Shown: positions 6,577 to 14,669 of the stretch, piece by piece
Layout: every line of letters begins with the position of its first letter
How positions within the stretch are numbered: the first letter of the stretch is position 1
DNA from: an uncultured Halieaceae bacterium
Lineage (GTDB): Bacteria; Pseudomonadota; Gammaproteobacteria; Pseudomonadales; Halieaceae
Assembly (NCBI GenBank): GCA_938045215.1
Contig: CALINF010000083.1
Span: forward strand, 1-19,350
Direction: 5' to 3'
DNA length: 19,350 bases
Translations under genes and position numbers: made by a program
Notes under the pieces: model-generated
Told to the model about the DNA's origin: nothing
Database searches by the model: none
Seen by the model: the letters and a program-made list of their open reading frames with translations, nothing else

Positions 6577-7401
6577 CTATCCGTAGCGTCCAGTTATGTA
6601 ATCTTCGGTCTGCTTTTGATTGGGATTGGTAAACAATCTATCCGTACTGTCGTACTCTATAAGCTTACCCATATACATAAAGGCGGTCATGTCAGACACT
6701 CGTGCCGCCTGCTGCATGTTATGAGTAACGATAACGATAGTGTAGCGGGACTTCAGTTCGTAGATGAGCTCTTCAATTTTCAAGGTGGAAATCGGGTCCA
6801 GTGCCGACGCGGGCTCGTCCAGTAGCAGCACCTCGGGTTCAACAGCAACGGTACGTGCAATCACAAGACGTTGCTGCTGACCACCAGACAGGCCTAATGC
6901 ACTGTCATTCAGGCGATCCTTCACCTCGTCCCAAAGTGCCGCCGCGCGCAGTGACTTTTCCACAACTTCGTCCAGCACTCGCTTCTTATTGATTCCCTGA
7001 ATCCGCAAACCGTAGGCAACATTTTCATAGATCGACTTGGGGAACGGATTGGGTTTTTGAAACACCATCCCTATACGACGACGCAAACCTGCCACATCCA
7101 CGTTCGGGGCATAGATATCATCACCCTCTAGCCTAAGATGGCCTTCAACCCGACAGCCATCAACCAGATCATTCATGCGATTAAAACAACGCAATAAACT
7201 CGATTTACCGCAACCACTGGGGCCGATAAAAGCGGTTACTCTTCGCTTGGGTATTTCCAGATTGATGTCGAACAATGCCTGTGATGTCTGGTCGTAAAAC
7301 AGATTTAACCCTTCTACTTGCAGACTGTTATCGATCGGCCCTGCCGTTTCAGCTGCAGGATGACGTCTGATTGATTCAATATCGATGGCATGTGTTTGCA
7401 T
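6577..7401 (-). CDS. pstB: Phosphate ABC transporter ATP-binding protein PstB
   Basis: The ATPase of the high-affinity phosphate importer, 274 residues. The ABC elements are all intact: Walker A GPSGCGKS (60-67), Q-loop VFQKPNPFPKS with Gln115, signature LSGGQQQR (171-178), Walker B VLLLDEP (191-197) with catalytic Glu196, and switch His227 in VTHNMQQ. FQKPNPFPKSIYENVAYG is characteristic of PstB. I use the ATG at 7399-7401, which has a strong GGGAG 8 nt upstream. A longer in-frame start at 7458 would overlap pstA by 29 nt and has no support from family length. Residues 1-28 are a short extension before the ABC core. It works with PstA and PstC at the inner membrane. Confidence 0.97.
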   Translation of the reverse strand: MQTHAIDIESIRRHPAAETAGPIDNSLQVEGLNLFYDQTSQALFDINLEIPKRRVTAFIGPSGCGKSSLLRCFNRMNDLVDGCRVEGHLRLEGDDIYAPNVDVAGLRRRIGMVFQKPNPFPKSIYENVAYGLRIQGINKKRVLDEVVEKSLRAAALWDEVKDRLNDSALGLSGGQQQRLVIARTVAVEPEVLLLDEPASALDPISTLKIEELIYELKSRYTIVIVTHNMQQAARVSDMTAFMYMGKLIEYDSTDRLFTNPNQKQTEDYITGRYG

Positions 7402-7429
7402 AGTGTTTACTCCCGAGACGCGTATGCGC

Positions 7430-9139
7430 TCAGGCCTCCAGTGATTTGTAGCGTTCACGCAGTCGATTGCGCAGGGTTACGGCGGCAAGATTCAGTAGTG
7501 CGATAATGATTACAAGCAGCAGGGCTGTGGCGTAGACCAGTGGTCTCGCCGCCTCTACGTTAGGGCTCTGGAAACCCACGTCGTAAATGTGAAAGCCCAG
7601 GTGCATAAATTTCTGATCGAGGTGAATGAACGGATAATTGCCATCCAATGGTAACGAAGGCGCCAACTTCACTACACCTACCAACATCAGGGGCGCGACC
7701 TCCCCCGCTGCTCGAGCAACTGCCAGAATCAGGCCTGTCATCATCGCCGGTGTCGCCATTGGCAGTACAACTCGCCACAGTGTCTCGGCGCGAGTTGCGC
7801 CAAGTGCCAGACTACCCTCTCTCACTGATTTTGGTATACGCGCCAACCCCTCCTCCGTAGCAACAATAACGACGGGCAAGGTGAGCAAGGCCAAAGTGAG
7901 AGATGCCCACATCAATCCGGGAGTACCAAACGTTGGGCTGGGCAATGCTGCGGGGAAGAACAGCTGGTCCAGTTCTCCGCCCAGAAAATAGACGAAGAAA
8001 CCCAGACCGAACACACCATAAACGATAGAGGGTACACCAGCCAGATTGTTAACGGCGACACGAATAATACGCGTCACCAGTCCCTGGCGAGCATACTCAC
8101 GTAAATAGACTGCTGCCACCACACCGAATGGTGTCACGATAATGGCCATCAGAATGACCATCATAACGGTGCCGAACATAGCTGGGAAAATTCCGCCCTC
8201 GGTGTTCGCTTCTCGGGGCTCATCGCTCAGGAACTCCCACAGGCGCTCCACGTACATCGCCAGTTTGTCAGCTATACCCATGCCGTTGGGTTGATACGCC
8301 CTGACAACCTTCGCTATCGGTAGCGACACTTCCCGCCCATCAGCGAGAATAGCGCTATAGCTGTGATTCGTAATACTGTCGTACAAGGTATAGAGCTGAT
8401 CCTGCAGTACTTTGTATTGCGCGTCGAGCTCCGCACGTTCGCTTGCCAACGCTGCCTGAGCAGTGGCATCCAGAGCGTCGGCGAGTTCAAGCGTGCGCTC
8501 TTCAAGCCGCAGTCTCTCCATTGCGTAGTTGATGCGTCCTATATCGCCTCTTTCAATGACATGTATTGCTTCGCGCACAGACAGAGTATCGGCGATCACT
8601 GACTGAAATGCTTCCCAGGCGCCAGCTTCATCTTCCGCGGCGTCAGCCACCAAAGCGCCGTCGCGCGTCACGGACTTCAGGTAGCCGTAAAAGTTACCCC
8701 ACTCAAGTCGCTCAATGACCACAACATTTTCAGGATACTGCGGAGCATCCAACTGCTCATTGATGAGCCAAACAAAGTCGCTACCCAGGAAATCGCGATT
8801 ACCCTGCTTGAGTAAAGTTCGCTGGAAAAAGTCTTCGCTTCCCTTGAGCGTGAAACCAGCCTCCAGCAACTGTTGTCTGGACACCTCAACCTCTTCAACG
8901 ACTTCACCCAGTATGGGCCGGACGTTGTCCTGGTAAGCAACATTGGACAGCATCACATCTTTCGGCCAGAAATGACTGAAGCCACGAACAGCCAGCAATG
9001 CCATCAATCCAACCACGGCAATCACACTCAGGCTGACTGCTGCAGCATTTATCCAGATCATTGGTTCGCCACTTTTCACCCAGACCAGCGGGCCAGGATT
9101 TTTCTGGCTATGCAGCGTAGTTACATCTTGAGTATTCAT
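7430..9139 (-). CDS. pstA: Phosphate ABC transporter permease PstA, extended form
   Basis: One of two inner-membrane permeases of the phosphate importer. At 569 residues it is nearly twice E. coli PstA (296). One membrane helix (about 28-52) precedes a soluble, probably periplasmic stretch (about 53-310) with an Ala/Glu-rich coiled-coil segment at 205-250. The permease proper follows (315-555), with the EAA loop EGSLALGATRAETLWRVVLP at 441-460 that contacts PstB. NNLAGVPSIVYGVFGLGFF (364-382) is typical of PstA. The extra domain resembles the extended PstA proteins of other proteobacteria (a DUF3333-type region, from memory). Its ATG overlaps the pstC stop by one base (TAATG), which implies translational coupling. 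Confidence 0.95.
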   Translation of the reverse strand: MNTQDVTTLHSQKNPGPLVWVKSGEPMIWINAAAVSLSVIAVVGLMALLAVRGFSHFWPKDVMLSNVAYQDNVRPILGEVVEEVEVSRQQLLEAGFTLKGSEDFFQRTLLKQGNRDFLGSDFVWLINEQLDAPQYPENVVVIERLEWGNFYGYLKSVTRDGALVADAAEDEAGAWEAFQSVIADTLSVREAIHVIERGDIGRINYAMERLRLEERTLELADALDATAQAALASERAELDAQYKVLQDQLYTLYDSITNHSYSAILADGREVSLPIAKVVRAYQPNGMGIADKLAMYVERLWEFLSDEPREANTEGGIFPAMFGTVMMVILMAIIVTPFGVVAAVYLREYARQGLVTRIIRVAVNNLAGVPSIVYGVFGLGFFVYFLGGELDQLFFPAALPSPTFGTPGLMWASLTLALLTLPVVIVATEEGLARIPKSVREGSLALGATRAETLWRVVLPMATPAMMTGLILAVARAAGEVAPLMLVGVVKLAPSLPLDGNYPFIHLDQKFMHLGFHIYDVGFQSPNVEAARPLVYATALLLVIIIALLNLAAVTLRNRLRERYKSLEA

Positions 9140-11379
9140 TACAGCGACCCGTACTTCACGCGCAGGCGTTGTCGTACCAGCTCTGCGATCGTGTTAACAA
9201 CGAATGTAAATAGAAACAGTACGAATGCAGCCAGGAAGAGTACGCGATAATGTGTGCTGTCTACTTCAGCCTCAGGTACCTCCACCGCAATATTGGCCGA
9301 GAGAGTGCGCATACCCTCAAAAATATTCGCATCCATAATGGGTGTGTTACCGGTGGCCATGAGGACGATCATAGTCTCACCGACTGCCCTGCCTAATCCA
9401 ATCATCAGTCCTGAAAATATGCCCGGACTGGCAGTGGGAAGCACGACGCCCACGAGGGTTTGCCAGGGCGTTGCACCCAATGCCAGGCTACCGTAGCTAA
9501 GATGCTTGGGCACAGAAAATATCGCATCCTCAGCAATAGAGAAAATTGTCGGGATAACCGCCATCCCCATCGCAATACCCACAACCAACGCATTACGCTG
9601 GTCGAAGGAGATGCCCAGATCATTGGTGATCCAGTGTCGCATGTCACCACCAAACAGCCAGAGCTCCATCATGTCGTTCATCGCAAAACAAGACCAGGCA
9701 AGCACAATAATCACCGGCACCAGTATTGCCGCATGCCATCCGTCTGGCACTATTGAGCGCAATCGAAGCGGCAGCTGCGACCACACATAAGCGAACGCCA
9801 GCACGCCTATCGGCATCACGAGCATTACTGTTACGACACCGGTTAGTTGTTCTTCCAGAAATGGCGCCAGCCATAAACCTGCCAGGAAACCAAGGATAAC
9901 CGTCGGTAGCGCCTCCATAAGCTCTACCAGAGGCTTCACCTTACGCCGCAGTGCAGGCGCCATAAAATATGCGGTATAGATTGCACCGCAGATTGCCAGG
10001 GGAGCAGCGATCAGCATGGTGTAGAAAGCCGCCTTGAGCGTACCAAAAGCCAGCGGTGCAAAACTGTACTTGGGTTCAAAGTCATTGTTTGAGGCGGATG
10101 ACTGCCAGATATATTCCGGCTGGTCGTAACTCTCATACCAGACCTCTGTCCACAGCGCAGACCAGGAGATATCGGGATGCTCGTTGTCGATTTTCCAGTG
10201 CAGCAATTGACCGGACTGATCAAGTAGTACCAACGCATGCCCGCGCGGCGTAACCGCCGCAGCTTGAACGGCCTCAGTGATTGCTGATTCGCTCAGCAAA
10301 CGCCGGTGAGCTGTGGTGTGATAAATCTGCATCTCTCCCGAACGAGTCAGCGCGAGGAAACCCTTGCGGCGATGCTCAGGTAACAGTTTTTCAATCACCT
10401 CATCATCGGTATCGAAGCTGCGAATACGCTGTAGCCTGAACTCGCCTTCTTCACGCACCATGAAGTGCTGCACCAGCTCTCCCTCGTCAGAGGCAGACAG
10501 TATCGACAGACCACCCAGCAGCAGTTCGCTTGCGGTCAGCTTGCCACCCTGATGGAACAGCGAACCCGTGTCTACTATAGCCTGTGTGCCACTCACATCT
10601 GTGTTGCGTAAATCGACAACAAAGTAGCGGCCTTCCTGCGTGAGGTAGTACAACCAGCGTTGGCTAGAACCGATGAAAAAACTCACCTGACCTGTAGGTA
10701 GCGACGGCAAGCGAAGCTGCTCGGGCTCTAGCGTCATTGCGCCTGACAAAAAGTCTTCTTCTTTGTTAAAGCGCTGCGCTAATAACTCTCCGGACCGTGC
10801 CTGTGCAACGACTACCAACGCATCTTCCGTGTCGCGCACTGCCAGCTGCGCCACTGGTGTTTCGAGCAAAGAGAGAGCTACGTCGGAATACTGCCATTCA
10901 AATGCAGGCGCGATAGCGCGCTTACCATCCGGATAACTTAATCGGTAGTCATGACGAAAGAGACGTATCTGGCCCGATTCGTACCCCACTGCGACCAACC
11001 GGCTGGCGGCGCTCTCCGGTGCTGCGACCGTAACACGATCACCCTCTTCCAACAGATTTTCCGTCTTGAGAACAGTACCGGATTCCACGCTAAAGAACTC
11101 AGCGACACCCTGCTCATGCACCGACAGACCAACCTCACCCTGTTCTTCCACCGCGATGTAAAGAGGGCTCTTCGTGCCCTGCCATTGCTGCACACTATCT
11201 TGTTCAATCGACGCGCTACCAAACAACGGCAGCACCTCATACAGCAAATAGAAGAAAATCAGCAAGATGGCAACGAGTACAGCAGCACCACCAGCGGTGA
11301 TCGATACCGTTGCAATACGGTCCTTGGTACGGCGCCAGTCTGCCACCCAGGCGGGGACATGCTCCGAGAGATTACTCAC
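9139..11379 (-). CDS. pstC: Phosphate ABC transporter permease PstC, extended form
   Basis: The partner permease of PstA; at 746 residues it is more than twice E. coli PstC (319). A first membrane helix (about 28-50) is followed by roughly 385 residues that are probably periplasmic. These are rich in beta-strand-like repeats (GEVGLSVHEQGVAEFF, SGQIRLFRHDYRL, GELVQHFMV, GQLLHWKI) suggestive of a beta-propeller. The permease domain occupies about 440-740, with MEALPTVILGFLAGLWLAP (488-506) and the EAA loop YGSLALGATPWQTLVGVVLP (629-648). Translation starts at a GTG (11377-11379); an in-frame TGA lies just upstream, so no earlier start is possible. Extended PstC proteins are known in Pseudomonas and relatives. 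It starts 102 nt after pstS. Confidence 0.95.
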   Translation of the reverse strand: MSNLSEHVPAWVADWRRTKDRIATVSITAGGAAVLVAILLIFFYLLYEVLPLFGSASIEQDSVQQWQGTKSPLYIAVEEQGEVGLSVHEQGVAEFFSVESGTVLKTENLLEEGDRVTVAAPESAASRLVAVGYESGQIRLFRHDYRLSYPDGKRAIAPAFEWQYSDVALSLLETPVAQLAVRDTEDALVVVAQARSGELLAQRFNKEEDFLSGAMTLEPEQLRLPSLPTGQVSFFIGSSQRWLYYLTQEGRYFVVDLRNTDVSGTQAIVDTGSLFHQGGKLTASELLLGGLSILSASDEGELVQHFMVREEGEFRLQRIRSFDTDDEVIEKLLPEHRRKGFLALTRSGEMQIYHTTAHRRLLSESAITEAVQAAAVTPRGHALVLLDQSGQLLHWKIDNEHPDISWSALWTEVWYESYDQPEYIWQSSASNNDFEPKYSFAPLAFGTLKAAFYTMLIAAPLAICGAIYTAYFMAPALRRKVKPLVELMEALPTVILGFLAGLWLAPFLEEQLTGVVTVMLVMPIGVLAFAYVWSQLPLRLRSIVPDGWHAAILVPVIIVLAWSCFAMNDMMELWLFGGDMRHWITNDLGISFDQRNALVVGIAMGMAVIPTIFSIAEDAIFSVPKHLSYGSLALGATPWQTLVGVVLPTASPGIFSGLMIGLGRAVGETMIVLMATGNTPIMDANIFEGMRTLSANIAVEVPEAEVDSTHYRVLFLAAFVLFLFTFVVNTIAELVRQRLRVKYGSL

Positions 11380-11432
11380 AACATCGACTCATTATTTCCA
11401 GGAAGTTCATCAGGTACTGTTCGAGCGAGAGT

Positions 11433-11454
11433 GAACAAGCCGCCGTAAAGCGGC
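11433..11454 (-). terminator. Intergenic stem-loop between pstS and pstC, possible attenuator
   Basis: On the minus strand the hairpin GCCGC-TTTACG-GCGGC (11454-11439) is followed by TTGTTC. The stem is only 5 bp and the T run is weak, so partial termination or 3'-end protection of the pstS message is more likely than full termination. Such a structure would make PstS more abundant than the permeases, as is usual for ABC importers. Confidence 0.45.
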
Positions 11455-11481
11455 CTGCATCACTACTGGCCGGGAACGTCG

Positions 11482-12456
11482 TTATAGGCCCAGCTCAGCG
11501 CTGACACGAGTAACAACGGCTGCGGGCAATGGGATGTAACCATCCTTAACCACTACCTCCTGCCCCTGTCGTGAGTAGATCAGCTTGATAAACTCTCTCT
11601 CCATGGGGGAAAGTGCCTTGTTAGGGTTCTTGTTCACATACATGTAGAGAAAGCGTGACAGCGGATAGGATCCATCCACCGCATTGTCTGCGGTTGCGTC
11701 GACCAGTTCACCGCCTACTTTTTTGCTTAAGGGAACCGAACGCACACTGGATGTCTTGTAGCCTATCCCGGAATAGCCAATACCATTGATAGAGGTGGAC
11801 ACAGATTGAACCACCGAAGCCGATCCCGGCTGCTCATTCACTGTGTTTTTGAAGTCTCCTTTGCACAGCCCCTTGTCCTTGAAGTATCCGTATGTTCCAG
11901 ACACCGAGTTGCGGCCAAACAGCTGCATGTCGCGTTGCTGCCAGGCTCCTTCCAGACCCAACTGGCCCCAGTTAGCCTTATCCTGCGCACCACCACATTT
12001 TCGTGTAGAGGAGAAAACCGCATCGACATCCTCGATGCTCATTCCGGGTATGGGGTTGTCTTTGTGTACATACACAGCAAGTGCATCGATGGCTACAGGA
12101 ACAGCCGTTGGCTTGTAGCCATAGCGTGATTCAAATGCCTCGATTTCCTTGTCCTTCATTTTGCGACTCATAGGGCCGAAGCTCGCGGTACCCTCGGTCA
12201 GCGCAGGAGGTGCAGTAGACGAACCCGCCGCCTGAATCTGGATATTGACATTAGGGTAAGCGCGCTTGAAATCTTCCGCCCACAAGGTCATTAGATTCGC
12301 GAGTGTGTCGGAACCGATGCTTGAGAGATTACCTGACACACCGCTGGCTACCTCGTAATCGGTGAGTGAGGGGTCTACGTCTGCTGAGAAAGCGAGTTGC
12401 GATGCGGAAAGGCTAACTACCGCAGCGGCGGTTTTAAGGACGGATAAATATTTCAT
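11482..12456 (-). CDS. pstS: Periplasmic phosphate-binding protein PstS
   Basis: The substrate-binding protein that delivers phosphate to PstCAB. It has 324 residues, with a signal peptide MKYLSVLKTAAAVVSLSASQ ending LAFSA, probably cut after Ala25. The mature protein shows the PstS-type phosphate-binding fold: SSIGSDTLANLM near its start, QAAGSSTAPPALTEGTASFG (loop that contacts phosphate), and later NSVSGTYGYFKD. The ATG at 12454-12456 is chosen because GGAG lies 5 nt upstream and the signal peptide then begins correctly. An in-frame start at 12531 would place 25 unlikely residues before it and lie upstream of the promoter start point. It has its own Pho box and heads the pstS-pstC-pstA-pstB-phoU series. 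Confidence 0.96.
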   Translation of the reverse strand: MKYLSVLKTAAAVVSLSASQLAFSADVDPSLTDYEVASGVSGNLSSIGSDTLANLMTLWAEDFKRAYPNVNIQIQAAGSSTAPPALTEGTASFGPMSRKMKDKEIEAFESRYGYKPTAVPVAIDALAVYVHKDNPIPGMSIEDVDAVFSSTRKCGGAQDKANWGQLGLEGAWQQRDMQLFGRNSVSGTYGYFKDKGLCKGDFKNTVNEQPGSASVVQSVSTSINGIGYSGIGYKTSSVRSVPLSKKVGGELVDATADNAVDGSYPLSRFLYMYVNKNPNKALSPMEREFIKLIYSRQGQEVVVKDGYIPLPAAVVTRVSAELGL

Positions 12457-12490
12457 GTCGGCTCCACGTTTTTGGGTAAGTGACGCGCAA

Positions 12491-12524
12491 AGCCTAAGCG
12501 AGGAATATGACAGAAATATGACAA
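12491..12524 (-). promoter_or_regulatory. Pho box and -10 element of pstS
   Basis: On the minus strand the box is TTGTCAT-ATTT-CTGTCAT (12524-12507), close to perfect. After 10 nt a -10 hexamer TAGGCT (12496-12491) keeps the key T1, A2 and T6 positions. The start point would be near 12484, only about 28 nt before the pstS ATG. The box begins 23 nt after the phoR stop, so pstS can be induced separately from phoBR. Confidence 0.9.
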
Positions 12525-12546
12525 CCAGCAATTAATCTATATTTGT

Positions 12547-13836
12547 TTATATATCAGCAGCTTGCAGCGGAAATGCAAGGGTGAAACGGCTACCCGAGCC
12601 CAGCCGTGTGTCAATACGCAGATCTGCCCGATGCGACACCGCCACGTGTTTGACAATTGCCAACCCCAACCCCGTGCCACCGGTTTGCGTTGAGCGGCTC
12701 TCGTCTACCCTGTAAAAACGCTCGGTAAGCCTGGGTAAGTGGATGCTATCGATGCCAATTCCGTGATCTTGTACGCTCAGAAGCAACTCACCGCCCTCTT
12801 GAGTCCAGCTAATATCCACCGGATTATTATCGCGGTTGTAACGAATGGCGTTCTGAGCCAGATTCGACACCGCTGAGTGCAGTTCTCTGTAATCGCCCAG
12901 GATTGTCTGAGTTGCTTCAATATTAATGTTTATGGGCGTATCAGGATGGGACTCGCACAGCTCATCGCGTATTTCTTCCAACATTGCAGCGATATTCACA
13001 TTCACTGTCTTTTGCACCGTGCGCACGCTCTCGATCCGTGAAAGCCACAGCAGGTCTTTCAGCAAGTTCTCCATTCGTATCGCCTGCTGATCCATTTGCT
13101 GCAAGGGTTTCTTATAGCGAGGATCAAGTTCCCGGTCATTGGCAATAATAGTTTCCAGATAACCCTTTATCACCGTCAGCGGTGTGCGAAGTTCGTGCGA
13201 TACATTGGCAACAAAATCACGGCGCATTTGTTCCATCTGCACCATACGAGTCACATCCCTGAAAAACAGCAGCTTGTTCCCATCACCGAAGCGGGTGATT
13301 TGAATCTGCAGAATTGCCAGGTCTTCGCCCGGTGCTTCAATAGTCAGCGGCTCATCGAAATCCTGCGCTGTAAAATAGGTTTGAAACTCCGGCATTCGCA
13401 CCAGATTCAGTAGAGGCTGACCGCGATCCATGGGGAACTGTAGTGCAAACATGGATGTGGCAGCTGCATTGCACCAGTCGATACTGCCATTGTTGTCGAC
13501 CATCACCACGCCATCATGCATCGACGCAAACGAGTCCTCCAAGTAGTCTACCGACGACTGCAGAAGCGTGCGTGCCTCGCGGTTCTTTCGCTGAATGGAA
13601 TAGATCTGGTCGAATATATGGCCCCAGATTCCATAACTTTCAGGCGGAGGGTTGTCGGGATGTTCAAGCCATGTACGAATTCGCCACAGTTGAAAAAGCC
13701 AAATCAGGATCAAGCTGAACAGGCCCAGCACAATAAGCAGTAGCGGATAACCCATGATCCAGCCAATAACGCCGCTGATCGCTATGATCGCCAGAAGTCG
13801 ACGCAGCTCAGCCAACCAACTACTGTTCATGCTCAC
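12547..13836 (-). CDS. phoR: Phosphate regulon sensor histidine kinase PhoR
   Basis: The membrane sensor kinase of the phosphate regulon, 429 residues (E. coli 431). Two hydrophobic segments (about 12-28 and 31-50) anchor it with almost no periplasmic loop, as in other PhoR proteins that sense phosphate through Pst/PhoU. A PAS domain lies at about 98-200. The phospho-acceptor is His214 in FVANVSHELRTPL. The ATPase domain has the N box (SNLAQNAIRYN, 324-334), G1 DHGIGI (357-362), F box RFYRVD and G2 GGTGLGLAIVKHV (386-398). The GTG start at 13836 overlaps the phoB stop in a 4-base GTGA; an ATG two codons later (13828-13830) is an equally plausible start. It is co-transcribed with phoB. Confidence 0.96.
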   Translation of the reverse strand: MSMNSSWLAELRRLLAIIAISGVIGWIMGYPLLLIVLGLFSLILIWLFQLWRIRTWLEHPDNPPPESYGIWGHIFDQIYSIQRKNREARTLLQSSVDYLEDSFASMHDGVVMVDNNGSIDWCNAAATSMFALQFPMDRGQPLLNLVRMPEFQTYFTAQDFDEPLTIEAPGEDLAILQIQITRFGDGNKLLFFRDVTRMVQMEQMRRDFVANVSHELRTPLTVIKGYLETIIANDRELDPRYKKPLQQMDQQAIRMENLLKDLLWLSRIESVRTVQKTVNVNIAAMLEEIRDELCESHPDTPININIEATQTILGDYRELHSAVSNLAQNAIRYNRDNNPVDISWTQEGGELLLSVQDHGIGIDSIHLPRLTERFYRVDESRSTQTGGTGLGLAIVKHVAVSHRADLRIDTRLGSGSRFTLAFPLQAADI

Positions 13837-14543
13837 GTGATATCTGTACCTTTCGTGGAGAAGCGATAGCCTGTTCCCCGAACAGTCTGAATTAACACGC
13901 TGTAGTCTTGAGCATCAGTCTGCAGCGCCTTTCGCAACCGGCGAATGTGTACATCAACGGTTCTCTCCTCCACGTAGACATTGGCTCCCCATACCTGATC
14001 CAGTAACTGGCCGCGCGTGTAGGCGCGCTCAGGGTGGGATATAAAGAAGCGCAGCAGATTGAACTCCGTCGGGCCCATCTCGAGGGTCTCCCCAGCCAGA
14101 GATACGCGCCGGCTATCACCCTCCAAAACCAGCTCCGAAGCCTGGTATGTGCTCTTATCTTCAGCGCCACCAGAACGCCGCAGTAATGCCTTTGTACGGG
14201 CAATCAACTCACGCGGCGCAAAAGGCTTGGTGATATAATCGTCGGCGCCCACCTCCAGACCCTGCACCACATTATCCTCTGCCGTCTTGGCAGTTAGCAT
14301 AATCACCGGCACACCACATGTAGCGTCGTCTCGCTTCAGGCGCCGCAGCAGCTCCACACCACTGCCGCCGGGCAGCATCCAATCCAGCAGGACCAGATCG
14401 GGTCGTTCATCTACGACCAACGCGTGGGCGTCCCTGATGTTGTCGGCCTCCAGGCAATCGAACCCGGCCAATTCCAGCGCCATGCGTAACATGTCGCGTA
14501 TCGCGAGCTCATCGTCAACCACCAGAACAGTTTGATCACTCAT
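13833..14543 (-). CDS. phoB: Phosphate regulon response regulator PhoB
   Basis: An OmpR/PhoB-type transcription factor of 236 residues that binds Pho boxes when phosphorylated by PhoR. The receiver domain (1-122) has the acidic pair Asp10/Asp11, phospho-acceptor Asp54 in LVLLDWMLPGGSG, Thr84 in IMLTAKT and Lys106 in YITKPF. The winged-helix domain spans about 135-232 with the recognition-helix region ERTVDVHIRRLRKAL and ends in the wing VRGTGYRFS. The ATG at 14541-14543 fits the family exactly; AAAGG lies about 12 nt upstream, a rather distant ribosome-binding site. A Pho box before the gene implies autoactivation. Confidence 0.97.
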   Translation of the reverse strand: MSDQTVLVVDDELAIRDMLRMALELAGFDCLEADNIRDAHALVVDERPDLVLLDWMLPGGSGVELLRRLKRDDATCGVPVIMLTAKTAEDNVVQGLEVGADDYITKPFAPRELIARTKALLRRSGGAEDKSTYQASELVLEGDSRRVSLAGETLEMGPTEFNLLRFFISHPERAYTRGQLLDQVWGANVYVEERTVDVHIRRLRKALQTDAQDYSVLIQTVRGTGYRFSTKGTDIT

Positions 14544-14578
14544 GCCAAAAACGCACCTTTCTCAAAGTATGAGCGTGT

Positions 14579-14612
14579 AATAAACGATGAATTTATGACA
14601 GGAGTATGACAG
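14579..14612 (-). promoter_or_regulatory. Pho box and -10 element of phoBR
   Basis: On the minus strand CTGTCAT-ACTC-CTGTCAT (14612-14595) has both 7-mers perfect. Ten nt later comes TTTATT (14584-14579) as a -10 candidate. It lies 51 nt upstream of the phoB start, so phoB is probably autoregulated. A lone opposite-strand CTGTCAG occurs at 14626-14632. Confidence 0.9.
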
Positions 14613-14648
14613 CGCAAAATAAACACTGTCAGTTTTCTACCAGGGCCA

Positions 14649-14669
14649 GCGAGCCTAGCGCAGGCTCGC
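14649..14669 (-). repeat. Perfect stem-loop overlapping the korB stop codon
   Basis: On the minus strand, GCGAGCCT-GCGCT-AGGCTCGC forms an 8-bp GC-rich stem with a 5-nt loop. The TAG stop (14657-14655) spans the loop-stem junction. No T run follows (TGGCCCTGG), so it is not a canonical rho-independent terminator. It may block 3' exonucleases or help rho-dependent ending before the phoB promoter. Confidence 0.5.

Noticed and set aside
7402..7458. Longer pstB start overlapping the end of pstA
   Set aside because: The ATG at 7401 has a strong GGGAG site at ideal distance; the added 19 residues match nothing in PstB.
10951..11448. 165-codon plus-strand frame opposite the start of pstC
   Set aside because: It has no motif or convincing ribosome-binding site and covers the coding strand of a well-supported gene.
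14626..14632. CTGTCAG on the plus strand near the phoB promoter, as a fourth Pho box for a plus-strand transcript
   Set aside because: It is a single half-site with no second 7-mer 11 bp away, and no plus-strand gene follows.
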